Positions 27,336 through 36,697 of a stretch of 64,000 nt of DNA are shown here, piece after piece. The notes below the pieces were generated by a model. That model was given only the letters and a program-made list of their open reading frames with translations. It ran no database searches and was not told the DNA's origin. The stretch comes from Pseudomonas extremaustralis. GTDB taxonomy: Bacteria > Pseudomonadota > Gammaproteobacteria > Pseudomonadales > Pseudomonadaceae. Positions within the stretch are counted from its first letter, which is position 1. Each line of letters begins with the position of its first letter. The DNA is taken from assembly GCF_900102035.1 (NCBI RefSeq), contig NZ_LT629689.1, positions 3,642,001 to 3,706,000 of the forward strand, in the 5' to 3' direction. Both the position numbers and the translations under genes were made by a program.

Positions 27336-30300
27336 ATGGGCGTTTTATGGCAAACCGGTTCGACCAAGGCTGCGGCTCTCACCGACAGCAGGGATGAACA
27401 GCCATTGCCACCACGCCCCCGCAGGCAGTCGTACCGGTGGCGAGCGGTGTGGCTGCTGCTGGTGATCGCGCTGATCGCTGCGGTTTTTTTCGCCCAGCGC
27501 GAAATGCGCACCGCGCACTGGCAGGCCCGCGAACTGAGCCGCCTGGCCGCGACCTTGAGCTATCGGGTCGAGCCCGGTGCCAGCGATGCCATGGTGTATC
27601 CCGGCGATGGGCCCTTCGACAAACGCCTGGGTTACAGCGCCCTCGATGAGTTCCTGCCGCGTCTGCTCAAACGCAATTACCTGATCCAGCGCCAGGTGCG
27701 TTTTTCCGCACCGTTGATGAGCTATGCCAAGCACGGCCTGTTCGTGCCCTACGCCGAAAAAATCCAGGCCGGCTTGTCGATCAGCGACTGCCGCGCCGCG
27801 CCGCTGTATCAGTTCACCTATCCCCAACAGTCGTACCAGCACTTCGCCGCGATCCCGCCGGTGGTGGTCAACAGCCTGCTGTTCATCGAGAACCGCGACC
27901 TGCTCGACCCGGCCCAGCCACAGGCCAACCCGGCGGTGGACTGGCCGCGCTTCGCCAAGGCAGCCTGGTCGCAAGTGGCCAGGCTGTTGCACTTGCCCGG
28001 GCAAAGCGCCGGCGGCAGCACCCTGGCCACCCAACTGGAAAAATACCGTCACTCGCCCGACGGCCTGACCCTGTCCGGCGGCGAGAAATTGCGCCAGATG
28101 GTTTCCGCCAGCGTGCGCGCCTACCAGAACGGCCCGCAGACCCTGCCCGCACGCCAGAACATCGTGCGCGACTACCTCAACAGCATGCCGCTGTCCGCCG
28201 TTCCCGGTCACGGCGAAGTGCATGGCATGGCCGAAGGATTACGGGTGTGGTACGGCGCCGACTTCAACCGCACCAACGCACTGCTGGCCGATACCGGCAC
28301 GCACGCGCTCGCGCAAAAAGGCCTGGCGCTGCGTGAAGTGCTGTCGTTGATCATCGCCCAGCGGCGGCCTTCCCATTACCTGTCCAAAGGCCGCGCCGAA
28401 CTTGCGGACCTGACCGACAGCCACATCCGCCTGCTCAAACAGAACGGCATCATCGACCCCGAACTGGCAGCCGCCGCGCTGGCCAGCCAGGTGACTTACC
28501 GCGACTGGCAGCAACAACCGACGCTTCAACCGATTGAAACCAACAAAGGCATCAGCGTCGCCCGCCGACGCCTGGCCGCCCTGCTCGACCGCCCGCTGTA
28601 CGACCTCGATCGCCTCGACCTGGCCGCCACCAGCACCTTGCAGGACGATCTGCAAACCCAGGCCACCGCCTACCTCAAGCACCTGGCCGACCCGGCCTTC
28701 GCCGCCCAGCTCGGCCTGCTCGGCCCGCGCCTGTTGACACCCGCCAGCACCGCGCAAGTGCGCTACAGCTTCACGCTGTACGAGATGACCGCCGACGGCG
28801 CGCGCGTGCGGGTGCAGACCGACAACACCGACCAGCCCTTCGATATCAACGAGAGCAGCAAGCTGGAATTGGGCTCCACCGCCAAGCTGCGGGTGCTGAC
28901 CACCTACCTGCAAATCATCAGCGAACTGCATGACCGCTATGCCGGGCAAACAGCTGCGGCGTTGAAAAAGGTCACGCTCGACGAACAGGATCGCCTGTCG
29001 CGCTGGGCCGTGGATTACCTGGCGCAAAACAGCGACCGCAGCCTGGCGAAGATGCTCGAAGCGGCGCTTGATCGAAAGTATTCCGCCAACCCCGGCGAAC
29101 GCTTTTTCACCGGTGGCGGCCTGCATCACTTCAACAACTTTCGCAATGAAGACAACGGCCGCAACCCGACACTGCGCGAGGCCCTGCGGGAGTCGATCAA
29201 CCTGCCGTTCATCCGCCTGATGCGCGACCTGGTGCGCTACAGCACCTACCAGGGCCCGAACAACAGCGCCGAGTTGCTCAAGGACGACAACGACCCGCGC
29301 CGCCAGGAATACCTGGCTCAGTTCGCCGACCGCGAGGGCACCACCTTTTTGCTGCGCTTCTGGAAACGCTACCGCAACAAAGACACCCAGGCCCGGCTCG
29401 ATACGTTCCTCGACGGCATGCACCCCACTGCCATGCGCCTGGCCGCCGTGCACCGCTACCTGATGCCCCAGGCCAGCCAGGACAGTTTCAACCGCTTCGT
29501 GCGCGCGCACCTGGCCAGCAAAACCCCCGAAAAACTTACCGACGAACGCTTGGCCAAGCTCTACAAGGACTACGGCCCCGGCGCCTACGACCTGCCCGAC
29601 CAAGGCTATATCGCCAAGGTCCACCCCCTGGAGTTGTGGCTGCTCGGTTACCTGCTGGAACACCCCGACGCCACCTTCACCCAGGCGGTGGCCGCCAGCG
29701 AGCATGAGCGCCAGGAAGTCTACGGCTGGCTGTTCAAGAGCCGTCACAAGAGCGCCCGCGACAGCCGTATCCGCACCATGCTGGAGATCGAAGCGTTCCT
29801 GGACATTCATCAACGCTGGCGGGCGGTCGGCTACCCGTTCGACCACCTGGTGCCGTCCCTGGCCACGGCCATCGGCAGCTCCGGCGACCGCCCGGCGGCG
29901 CTGGCGGAACTGGTGGGGATCATCCTCAACGACGGCGTGCGCGAACCGACCCTGCGCATCGACAGCCTGCACTTTGCCGCCGACACGCCCTACGAAACCC
30001 GCCTGGTCAACAACCCGGATCGCGGTAAACGGGTGATGCCCAGTGAAGTCGCCACGGCCCTGCGCGGGGCGCTGTCACAAGTGGTGGATGCCGGCACCGC
30101 CAAACGCGTGGCCGGCAGTTTCAAGCTGGCCGACGGCACACCGCTGACCATGGGCGGCAAGACCGGCACGGGGGATAACCGCATCGAAGCCATTGGCGCC
30201 GGCGGGCGGATTCTCAGCTCCAAGGCCATCAACCGCACCGCCACCTTTGTGTTCTACATCGGCGAACAGCACTTCGGCACCCTGACGGCGTTCGTGCCCG

Positions 30301-30449
30301 GCAGTTTGGCGCAGGGCTTCACCTTCACCTCGGCACTGCCGGTGCAGGTGCTCAAGGGCATGGCACCGATCCTCACGCCGTACCTGCAACCGGGGGGGCA
30401 TACCTTGTGTGCGCCGCTGAAGAACTTGTCTGTGGTGAGGGGCTCGTAG
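27336..30449 (+). CDS. Long bifunctional class A penicillin-binding protein
   Basis: A 1037-residue inner-membrane protein with one N-terminal anchor (about residues 34-52). The glycosyltransferase (GT51) part has E185 in FIENRDLL and the GGSTLATQLEKY motif. The transpeptidase part has S514-T-A-K (SxxK), S620-I-N (SxN) and K942-T-G-T (KTG), so both peptidoglycan polymerase and transpeptidase activities are likely. It is longer than typical PBP1A/1B and the GT motifs diverge (ENRDLLDP instead of EDxxFxxH). The ATG at 27336 is chosen because the upstream extension is low quality. It is a single-gene unit. Confidence 0.78.
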   Translation: MGVLWQTGSTKAAALTDSRDEQPLPPRPRRQSYRWRAVWLLLVIALIAAVFFAQREMRTAHWQARELSRLAATLSYRVEPGASDAMVYPGDGPFDKRLGYSALDEFLPRLLKRNYLIQRQVRFSAPLMSYAKHGLFVPYAEKIQAGLSISDCRAAPLYQFTYPQQSYQHFAAIPPVVVNSLLFIENRDLLDPAQPQANPAVDWPRFAKAAWSQVARLLHLPGQSAGGSTLATQLEKYRHSPDGLTLSGGEKLRQMVSASVRAYQNGPQTLPARQNIVRDYLNSMPLSAVPGHGEVHGMAEGLRVWYGADFNRTNALLADTGTHALAQKGLALREVLSLIIAQRRPSHYLSKGRAELADLTDSHIRLLKQNGIIDPELAAAALASQVTYRDWQQQPTLQPIETNKGISVARRRLAALLDRPLYDLDRLDLAATSTLQDDLQTQATAYLKHLADPAFAAQLGLLGPRLLTPASTAQVRYSFTLYEMTADGARVRVQTDNTDQPFDINESSKLELGSTAKLRVLTTYLQIISELHDRYAGQTAAALKKVTLDEQDRLSRWAVDYLAQNSDRSLAKMLEAALDRKYSANPGERFFTGGGLHHFNNFRNEDNGRNPTLREALRESINLPFIRLMRDLVRYSTYQGPNNSAELLKDDNDPRRQEYLAQFADREGTTFLLRFWKRYRNKDTQARLDTFLDGMHPTAMRLAAVHRYLMPQASQDSFNRFVRAHLASKTPEKLTDERLAKLYKDYGPGAYDLPDQGYIAKVHPLELWLLGYLLEHPDATFTQAVAASEHERQEVYGWLFKSRHKSARDSRIRTMLEIEAFLDIHQRWRAVGYPFDHLVPSLATAIGSSGDRPAALAELVGIILNDGVREPTLRIDSLHFAADTPYETRLVNNPDRGKRVMPSEVATALRGALSQVVDAGTAKRVAGSFKLADGTPLTMGGKTGTGDNRIEAIGAGGRILSSKAINRTATFVFYIGEQHFGTLTAFVPGSLAQGFTFTSALPVQVLKGMAPILTPYLQPGGHTLCAPLKNLSVVRGS

Positions 30450-30491
30450 GGGGGGAGGGCGCTTGTCCCCTCATCCCCTACGAGCCCCCTC
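30437..30491. terminator. Long hairpin at the PBP gene end
   Basis: A 14-bp perfect stem (GGGGCTCGTAGGGG / CCCCTACGAGCCCC) overlaps the PBP stop codon and lies just before the convergent pilin stop at 30503. The loop contains a nested GAGGG...CCCTC pairing with CTTGT. A REP-like element acting as a bidirectional terminator is likely. Confidence 0.55.
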
Positions 30492-30502
30492 CCCCACAAA
30501 AT

Positions 30503-30994
30503 TCACGGCGCCAGGAAATCAAACACCAAATGCACCGTGCCGTAATACTCGCCACCGCGATACCCGCCTTCGGGTTCGATGGCCGCGATGTTCAATTCGG
30601 CGCGGCGGCCTTCGCGGGCTTCCTGGGCGTTGACCACTTCGACCGGGTCCAGGGTCAGTGCCACCTGATTGAACAGCACTTGCAAGTCGATGCGGTTGCG
30701 CCCGTTGTACAGATACGGCTCAGCCCCCAGGCGCGCGGCGACGCCGCCGTTGAGGTTCTTCACGTCGAAGTTCTTGCGCAAGCGGCCCAGTTGCGAGGTC
30801 ACCAGGTTCCAGGCCAGCAGTTGGTCATGGCCCATCCAGTCCGACTCGGAGGGCAGCACATAGGCCTCATGCACCGGGATGGTCACCGAGACGTCGAACG
30901 AGTGGCGCTCCTGGATCGCCGCCGTGTGGGCCGCGACCAGCGTGCAGGCCGTCAGTACAGCGAGTCTTGTCAGTTGCTTGAACATCATGATCAC
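30503..30994 (-). CDS. CS1-type fimbrial subunit (second pilin)
   Basis: A 163-residue exported protein with a signal peptide (to about residue 25). It shares the CS1/Cbl pilin pattern with the first pilin gene of the cluster: FDVSVTIPVHEAYVLP near the N-terminus, then WNLVTSQLGRL and a C-terminal GTVHLVFDF. The GTG at 30994 overlaps the chaperone stop (GTGA); two ATGs follow within nine bases and are equally possible. It is probably a minor or alternate shaft subunit. Low identity to the first pilin argues against a recent duplication. Confidence 0.72.
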   Translation of the reverse strand: MIMMFKQLTRLAVLTACTLVAAHTAAIQERHSFDVSVTIPVHEAYVLPSESDWMGHDQLLAWNLVTSQLGRLRKNFDVKNLNGGVAARLGAEPYLYNGRNRIDLQVLFNQVALTLDPVEVVNAQEAREGRRAELNIAAIEPEGGYRGGEYYGTVHLVFDFLAP

Positions 30995-31752
30995 CCGTTA
31001 CTTTTCTCGACCTTCATCGGTTTTTTGGCCTGCCCTTCCACCAGCACGAAGCTGTAGCGCCGACCCGGCTTTTTCTCGAACGTCAATTGCCGCTCGGGCA
31101 GGATGTGGTGCTTGGTGGTGGGCACGCAGTCGGTGGGATTGCTCACCGAACAATCGTGGAACTCGTCGAGCACCACTGTGCTGTTGCCCGAGTTGCGCAG
31201 TTGGTATTGGTCGGCGCTCTCGTTGATGCGGGTGTCGAAACGCGTGTCTTTGGGACGGACGAAAAACACCGTGCCGTAGCCGGCCATCACGTTGATCCCG
31301 GCGGCCAGATGGTCTTTGTAGTCGGCACGCTCTTCGTCGCTGATGCCGAAGTTGTCGTCCTTTTCCGGCACCACGGGGATGAAGCGCAGGCGGAAATAAC
31401 GCTCCTTGTCCCGTGGCCCCATGTACAACAGACGGGTGCCCTGGCGCCCGTTGACAGGCACGATCAGGCGCGACGGGCTGGCCATCAGGCCATCGCGGCT
31501 GGTGGTGACGCCCTTGTCGTCGGTGATCGACGGCACCGGTATTTCGCGGGTGGTGCCGTCTGGGTTGTAGACGATCTCCAGCACGTTGACCTTGATGAAC
31601 GCGGTGCTGGTGCCGCCGTTGAACACGCGCTTGAGGTAAGAACTGCGATCGCCTTCGAGGTAGTCATACACCACCCCGACGTTGATCAACGGCCCGGCGT
31701 GGGCCGTAAGGGACATCAGGCACAATCCGATCCATAACACTGCTTGTTTCAT
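30991..31752 (-). CDS. CS1-type periplasmic pilus chaperone
   Basis: A 253-residue protein with a signal peptide (about residues 1-19, ending TAHA). The Ig-like fold has the alpha-clade chaperone motif PSRLIVPVNGRQGTRLLY and RYFRLRFIPV, as in CooB/CfaA/CblB proteins. It would hold pilin and adhesin subunits folded in the periplasm and hand them to the usher. Its stop overlaps the second pilin gene, indicating one operon. Confidence 0.8.
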   Translation of the reverse strand: MKQAVLWIGLCLMSLTAHAGPLINVGVVYDYLEGDRSSYLKRVFNGGTSTAFIKVNVLEIVYNPDGTTREIPVPSITDDKGVTTSRDGLMASPSRLIVPVNGRQGTRLLYMGPRDKERYFRLRFIPVVPEKDDNFGISDEERADYKDHLAAGINVMAGYGTVFFVRPKDTRFDTRINESADQYQLRNSGNSTVVLDEFHDCSVSNPTDCVPTTKHHILPERQLTFEKKPGRRYSFVLVEGQAKKPMKVEKSNG

Positions 31753-31813
31753 CTTTGTTTCGCCTCATTGATTGACTGCGGCGGGCCCGGCCCGCCGAGG
31801 GTGCGGGGCCGGA

Positions 31814-33052
31814 TTAAACCTGCGAGTCCCAGATCACGGTTGCCACGCCCGTATAAGTGCTGCCCGGCTGCTTGAGCATCTCGGCCATGTCATCGCGCAG
31901 CACTTCGAAGTGCAGGGTGCCGGGACGGTCGTTCACATAGAACTGCGGCTGGAATAGCTCGGTGCCGTCGCCATCCAGGCGCAACGGGCGCTTCTGCACG
32001 GCCTGGTTACCGCGCCCGTCAATGCCACTGGGCAGCGTCACCGCGATCTGCAACGGCACTTCATCGCCATTGGCGTTGCGCAGGCCACAGGTGTTGCCCA
32101 TGACGATCGAGCACTCCAGTTGCATCTTGAATCGCGAACTGGCGGCGATGCGGAAGGTCTGGTCGCGGTACAGCCGCGTCGGCGCGCGCCCGCGGTTGAG
32201 CCAGGCCTGCCAGCCACCGTCGGGAATCAACTCGATGCGGTTGCCGCCGGGTGGGATGTCGACCTTAAGGTCGTGCTCCACGCTGAGGATGAAGTTGAAG
32301 GTCAGGGCGCTTTTATTCGGGACCATCACGTCGCCGAAGTCGTAATCGCCGCCGGGGCCCATGGTGTAGGTGATGCTGCCGTAGTATTGGCCACCGGACA
32401 TGGTCAGGGGGTTAGGCGTCCTCAGTTCGTAGGCGTATTCCATCGTGTTGAACCTCAAGGAACTCAGCTCCATCGACGGTTTACGGCTGCACGGCCCCGC
32501 CCCTTCAGGGGTCAACCAGAAATAGGAGCCAAACGCGACGCCTGCGGCAAGGTGCCCTGTGCGTCGACAGGGGCTTGGGGCCTCGCGCCACTGATTCCCC
32601 CAAGCCACGCCCGGTTGCTGCCAGGCCGACACCCCCGGCGGTCTCGGCACGTGCCATAACGAGCCGATACCGGCGATACGCAGTTGGACCGTCTCGGTTT
32701 CTCCGGTCCCCGCATGGGTCACTTGCAGGTCGCGCCAGTCCGACGGCACCTTGACCATGAAGCCTTTGCGCTCATCCTCGTGGTTGGCCAGGATCGGCTG
32801 ATTGGAAAGCGCGCTGAAGTCGTTATCCCTGAGGCTGAAGATCCCCAAGGCCCTGCACTGGGTTGGAATGTGCGCGGCACAGATCGAGCTGATCGGCGTG
32901 GTGTTTTCAAACGCGTTCTTCATCGGGTTGGCCGGATCGGGCTTGAACCGCGCGGTGATCTGCTCGTCCGCCAGCAGCGCGGACGACATCAACGCGGCGC
33001 CCACGGACAGGATCAAGGTACTGAGGGGTTTCATCGTGAGAGTTCTCGTCAT
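31814..33052 (-). CDS. CS1-type tip adhesin / minor subunit
   Basis: A 412-residue exported protein. After a signal peptide (to about residue 29) it has the CooD/CblD-like architecture: an N-terminal receptor-binding half and a C-terminal pilin-like half. ICAAHIPTQCRALGIFSL near the start and a cysteine pair around LECSIVMGNTCGLRN fit the family. The ATG at 33052 is 6 bases after the usher stop; a second ATG at 33034 would shorten it by six residues. It likely initiates pilus assembly and sits at the tip. Confidence 0.72.
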   Translation of the reverse strand: MTRTLTMKPLSTLILSVGAALMSSALLADEQITARFKPDPANPMKNAFENTTPISSICAAHIPTQCRALGIFSLRDNDFSALSNQPILANHEDERKGFMVKVPSDWRDLQVTHAGTGETETVQLRIAGIGSLWHVPRPPGVSAWQQPGVAWGNQWREAPSPCRRTGHLAAGVAFGSYFWLTPEGAGPCSRKPSMELSSLRFNTMEYAYELRTPNPLTMSGGQYYGSITYTMGPGGDYDFGDVMVPNKSALTFNFILSVEHDLKVDIPPGGNRIELIPDGGWQAWLNRGRAPTRLYRDQTFRIAASSRFKMQLECSIVMGNTCGLRNANGDEVPLQIAVTLPSGIDGRGNQAVQKRPLRLDGDGTELFQPQFYVNDRPGTLHFEVLRDDMAEMLKQPGSTYTGVATVIWDSQV

Positions 33053-33057
33053 GGCAC

Positions 33058-35577
33058 TCAACCTGCGGTCTGGGTGCTGGAGGTGTTTTCGGCCAGGGTG
33101 TCCGGCGTGCACCGCAGGTCACCGATCATCAACACATCGTGTTCATTGGCTGTGGTGGCCGGGTCCAGGCGGAACTGGCACAGCAGCTGGTTCTGGTAGC
33201 GCACTTCCAGGGTCGGCGCGCTGGCGCTCATTTCCATGGAGAAGAACCCGTCGACTTCGCTGACCCCACGGCTGGCGTGGTTGATCACGTGATGGCCCTT
33301 GAGCGGCTGGCCCTGGGCATCGAGCAGGCGACCGAGCACCGACACGGTCTTCATCACCGTGACTTTGCGGTAGTCCACCCCACCCCGGTTCAGGTGGTAG
33401 GTGGTTCGCGCCGGCTGGATGTTGGCCGCTGGCGGGTGGTTGCCCTCGAAGTCGAAATTCACCGTGCTGCTCTTGTAGGCCGCCAGCGGTACGAAGTTGC
33501 GCCCTGGGCGCAGGATCGCGCCGCCGCCGCTGAAGTCGTCGGCACGCAAGGTGATGTCGTCCAGGTCGGTCTCAATGTCGACGATCATGCCCGCGCCATT
33601 GGTCTGGTACTGGCTGGTCATCAGCATCTGGTCGCCCCCGGCGACAAAGGTGCTGTGCAGGTTCAGGCCGCCGCTGAGGTCGCCGTTGAACGAACTGCGC
33701 TGGATGAAGCCGTCGCCGCTGACCACGTCGCTGTCGAAGCTGGCCATGCCCGACAGGCCGATGCCGTAGGTGTCGGTGATCGCCGTGGCCGAGACGCTTT
33801 GCAGCAGGTGGTCGGTCAGGTCCTGGCGATAGGTGACCGAGGCATTGTTATCGCGGCCGCCATCCCGCGCGGTGCGGGTACCGATGCTGCCGGAGATCTG
33901 CCGGCCATCGCTGCCCAGGGCCAGGCTCACGGACAGGTCCACGCCACGGTTGCGTTGGTCGTTGGTGCCGGACGTGCCCGGTCGGTCGAATACCGAGAAG
34001 CGCCAGTTGGCGTCGCTGCCCCACAAGATGTCGCGGCGGCTCCAGCCCAGGTCGAGGCCGGCGCCTTCGGCATTGCCTTCGCTGTGGGACAGGCGCAGGT
34101 TCCAGGAATTTCTCGCGTCGACCCGGTGGTTCACCGACAGCGCCGAATTGCTGGTCTGGCCGACAAAGGTATTGCGCCGCAGGCGGGTGCCGTCGGGCAG
34201 GGTTTCATAGGTGTCGCGGGTGTCGAGCCAGCTGCGGTTATGGCTGAACACCAGGTTGGTGGCGCCAAAGGTGTAGAGGCCCTGCAGGTCCATGCCGGTG
34301 CCGTGCTCGCGGGTCTGGTAGAGGTTGGCGTAGAGGCTGGTGTTGTTGGCCACCGTCCAGTCCACCGAACTGCCGTATTGCAGTTGATCGCGCACTTCCC
34401 GCGCCGACAGGCCGAGAATCACCCGTGGGTGCAGCAGGTAGTTGACCGAGGCACCGGCGGTGATCGAACCGGAGGCCTGTTCATCCCAGTTGCTGAACAA
34501 CTTGGTTTCGCGCCCGGCGAACAGGTTGTAGCGCCAACGGTCATCGACGTTGCGCCAGTTGCTGGGTTTGTACACCAGCTCCTGGGTGGTGCTGACGGTC
34601 TGGCCGTCCTCGACCAGGCGCACTTCCACTTCATAGATGCCGCCGGGCAAGGAGCGCGTGTCCAGCGTCTGCAAACCGGCCGCGACCGCCTGGGTGTTGA
34701 TCAGCAGGCCGTTGCGGTAGATCTCCACGGCGGCCTGGCGATTGGCGGTGACGTAGATCGGGTAGACACTGGCCTTGGCGTTGTTGATGGCCAGGCTGTC
34801 GGAGCTGCCGTACATGACGCCCAGCGCCGTATCGGGGCTGGCGCCAAAGCTGCGCAACTGACGGGTCAGGCCATCGGAGTTGGGGGTGAAATGGCCGAGG
34901 CGCAAGAACTGCCCTTCCAGTTCACGCTGGGTATACAGCTCGTGGATCGCATGGCGCACTTGCTCTTCGTCGCCACTCTGGCGCGCCAACTGCAAATTGA
35001 ACACCTGGGTCCAGTTGCCCAGGCTGGCACTGGCCTGCAAGCCATAACGCCCGCCGAGGTCTTCGTCCTGGCCGCCGTTGAGGTTGAGCTGGTTGTTGAT
35101 GATCAAGCCACGACTGCCACCTTCGGGCTGTTGGTAAAAGCGCGGGGCATCGCCGGCACGTTCGACGTTCTGGGTGATGATCGACAGCAGCGAGCTTTCC
35201 AGGTTGTAGTGCACGGACACCAGTTGCTGCGGGCAGGACTGGGTGCAGGCGCCAAGGGCGACGCCCTTCTCCAGCACCGACTGCCAGGTGTCGCGGGTGG
35301 CGGCGGCGACCTTGCTGCCACCGGCGTCGGTAAACTCCAGCAGCGTCACACGCTCGTCCTGGGACAGCACAATCAGCGCCTCACCCAGAGGCTGCTGATC
35401 CAGTTCGACCTGTACCGCCAGGGGCACATCGAAGAAATGGTCGCTGAACCCGGCAGGCAAACCCTGGGCCTGGGTCAACAGACTGGCAGGCGTGACAGTG
35501 CCTGGCGTGGGTGCGGCCAAGGCACTCGTACAAATCACTAGCGCAAGCGCAACCGCGATGGGCGTCATCGGGAACAT
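33058..35577 (-). CDS. CS1-type outer-membrane usher
   Basis: An 839-residue outer-membrane protein of the alpha-clade (CblC/TcfC/CooC) usher type. After the signal peptide it has an N-terminal domain with a C-T-Q-S-C pair, a large beta-barrel, and a C-terminal carboxypeptidase-like region with VLGRLLDAQGQPLKGHHV. It translocates and polymerises subunits. ATG 35577 gives a good signal peptide (MFPMTPIAVALALV); an in-frame TTG 30 bases upstream is less likely. It follows the pilin gene and precedes the adhesin. Confidence 0.82.
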   Translation of the reverse strand: MFPMTPIAVALALVICTSALAAPTPGTVTPASLLTQAQGLPAGFSDHFFDVPLAVQVELDQQPLGEALIVLSQDERVTLLEFTDAGGSKVAAATRDTWQSVLEKGVALGACTQSCPQQLVSVHYNLESSLLSIITQNVERAGDAPRFYQQPEGGSRGLIINNQLNLNGGQDEDLGGRYGLQASASLGNWTQVFNLQLARQSGDEEQVRHAIHELYTQRELEGQFLRLGHFTPNSDGLTRQLRSFGASPDTALGVMYGSSDSLAINNAKASVYPIYVTANRQAAVEIYRNGLLINTQAVAAGLQTLDTRSLPGGIYEVEVRLVEDGQTVSTTQELVYKPSNWRNVDDRWRYNLFAGRETKLFSNWDEQASGSITAGASVNYLLHPRVILGLSAREVRDQLQYGSSVDWTVANNTSLYANLYQTREHGTGMDLQGLYTFGATNLVFSHNRSWLDTRDTYETLPDGTRLRRNTFVGQTSNSALSVNHRVDARNSWNLRLSHSEGNAEGAGLDLGWSRRDILWGSDANWRFSVFDRPGTSGTNDQRNRGVDLSVSLALGSDGRQISGSIGTRTARDGGRDNNASVTYRQDLTDHLLQSVSATAITDTYGIGLSGMASFDSDVVSGDGFIQRSSFNGDLSGGLNLHSTFVAGGDQMLMTSQYQTNGAGMIVDIETDLDDITLRADDFSGGGAILRPGRNFVPLAAYKSSTVNFDFEGNHPPAANIQPARTTYHLNRGGVDYRKVTVMKTVSVLGRLLDAQGQPLKGHHVINHASRGVSEVDGFFSMEMSASAPTLEVRYQNQLLCQFRLDPATTANEHDVLMIGDLRCTPDTLAENTSSTQTAG

Positions 35578-35696
35578 GAAAGGAATACTCTGAGGGCCAG
35601 GAGACAAGGTGAAAAATCAGGCCGGCCGATGGGGATGCTCGGCCAGCCTGAATGCAGATACCCGAGGGCCTTGCGGCCCCACGGGCACTAACACCC

Positions 35697-36197
35697 TTAA
35701 GGCGCAGGCGTTGGCAGCACTGCGTCGAACACCAGCGCCACAGCAGAGGTGTAGGCACCGCGCTGAGTCGCCGACGGCTTGGCCGCCGAAATGCGCAGCT
35801 CGGCACCCACGCCTGGGGTGGAGTCGGCATCGTTCACCACTTCTTTTGGCGTGCCGTCGAGCTGGACGCCGTGCAGGGTGGTGGTCAGTGGGATGTTCTG
35901 CGAGGTGTTACCGTTGAACAGCACTGCCGGGCCGCCTTCGATGTAGGCGTGGACCGAGCCGTTGGTGTTTTTCAGGTCGTAGATGGCGGTCAACGGCGCC
36001 AGCTCACCGCTGACGATGTTGTAGCTCATGGATTCATCGCGACCGAAGTTCGGGTCGCGTGGCTGAGCGTGGAACACCGTTGTCGGGATATTCGCCTTGA
36101 TGTTGACGGTGTGGTTGGCTTCGCCGGCCGCGAAAGCCATCGACGAGTTCAGCGCCAGGAGGGCCAGGGGAGCAGCAATTGCGAACTTCTTGAACAT
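35697..36197 (-). CDS. CS1-type major pilin
   Basis: A 166-residue exported pilin. The signal peptide ends at AFAAG. The mature protein has the CS1/CblA pattern: VNIKANIPTTVFHAQPRD, a central strand region, and a C-terminal SAVALVFDAVLP. AGGA lies about eight bases before the ATG. It is first in the order pilin-usher-adhesin-chaperone-pilin on the minus strand and is preceded by a long AT-rich regulatory region. The gap of about 120 bases to the usher could hold an attenuator that keeps pilin expression higher than usher expression. Confidence 0.82.
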   Translation of the reverse strand: MFKKFAIAAPLALLALNSSMAFAAGEANHTVNIKANIPTTVFHAQPRDPNFGRDESMSYNIVSGELAPLTAIYDLKNTNGSVHAYIEGGPAVLFNGNTSQNIPLTTTLHGVQLDGTPKEVVNDADSTPGVGAELRISAAKPSATQRGAYTSAVALVFDAVLPTPAP

Positions 36198-36241
36198 GGT
36201 GATTTCCTGTTTTTTTCAGACAAGTTGGCGACCCATCGAAA

Positions 36242-36260
36242 GTTGAACTAAGGGTTCAAC
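36242..36260. promoter_or_regulatory. Inverted repeat upstream of the major pilin gene
   Basis: A perfect dyad GTTGAAC-N5-GTTCAAC lies 45 bases upstream of the pilin ATG. It could be an operator or a 5' leader hairpin. No factor is recognised. Confidence 0.4.
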
Positions 36261-36648
36261 GTGCAATGAGATCCGTTGCAATAAAACTCAGAGTGAGTGC
36301 AACGCGGGACACATAATCCACCAACTTAAAAAACAGGTATGCAGGCCGGTTCCTATGCCTTCGTAGCCAATGGAGACTGGGCTCGACGGAAAAGTATGGC
36401 ATTTTGCCAAAACTTTAATTTTATCCGTAAGACATGGACTACATGAATAAAACAATGAATAAAATCATGAACTATCCGTCAGAACGGTACCACAAACTTA
36501 ATAAATACAAGCACCATAAAGGTCGATAAAAGTTTGAGCACTGACACTAACAACCGTGTTGAAACTATTGGCCGTCGGATTTGATTCAACGCTGCCAAAG
36601 GGCCCTGGCCCGCGCTTGACCGTTGGTCGTACGCCTCTATCCACGCCA

Positions 36649-36662
36649 TAAGATATATCTTA
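36649..36662. promoter_or_regulatory. PadR-type operator
   Basis: The perfect 14-bp palindrome TAAGATATATCTTA is followed by a second, related half (GTTATGTCTTA) about 36 bases before the padR ATG. PadR regulators often bind AT-rich dyads and repress their own operon. The palindrome is seen; its role is inferred. Confidence 0.5.
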
Positions 36663-36697
36663 CGTTATGTCTTACACACACAACGAGCGTACGAAAA

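Larger units (their letters stand above)
36198..36697. other. 500-base AT-rich region between pilus operon and padR
   Basis: This divergent intergenic region is visibly AT-richer than its surroundings. It holds two dyads near the pilin start, GTTGAAC-N5-GTTCAAC (36242-36260) and GTTGCA-N17-TGCAAC (36275-36303), and the palindromic PadR-type site at 36649-36662. AT-rich DNA of this kind is often a target of MvaT-like silencers in Pseudomonas. I see no gene in it. Confidence 0.55.

Noticed and set aside
33139..35541. An 800-codon open frame on the plus strand opposite the usher gene
   Set aside because: It is the mirror of a GC-rich gene with strong third-position bias; the minus frame has a signal peptide, family motifs and operon fit.
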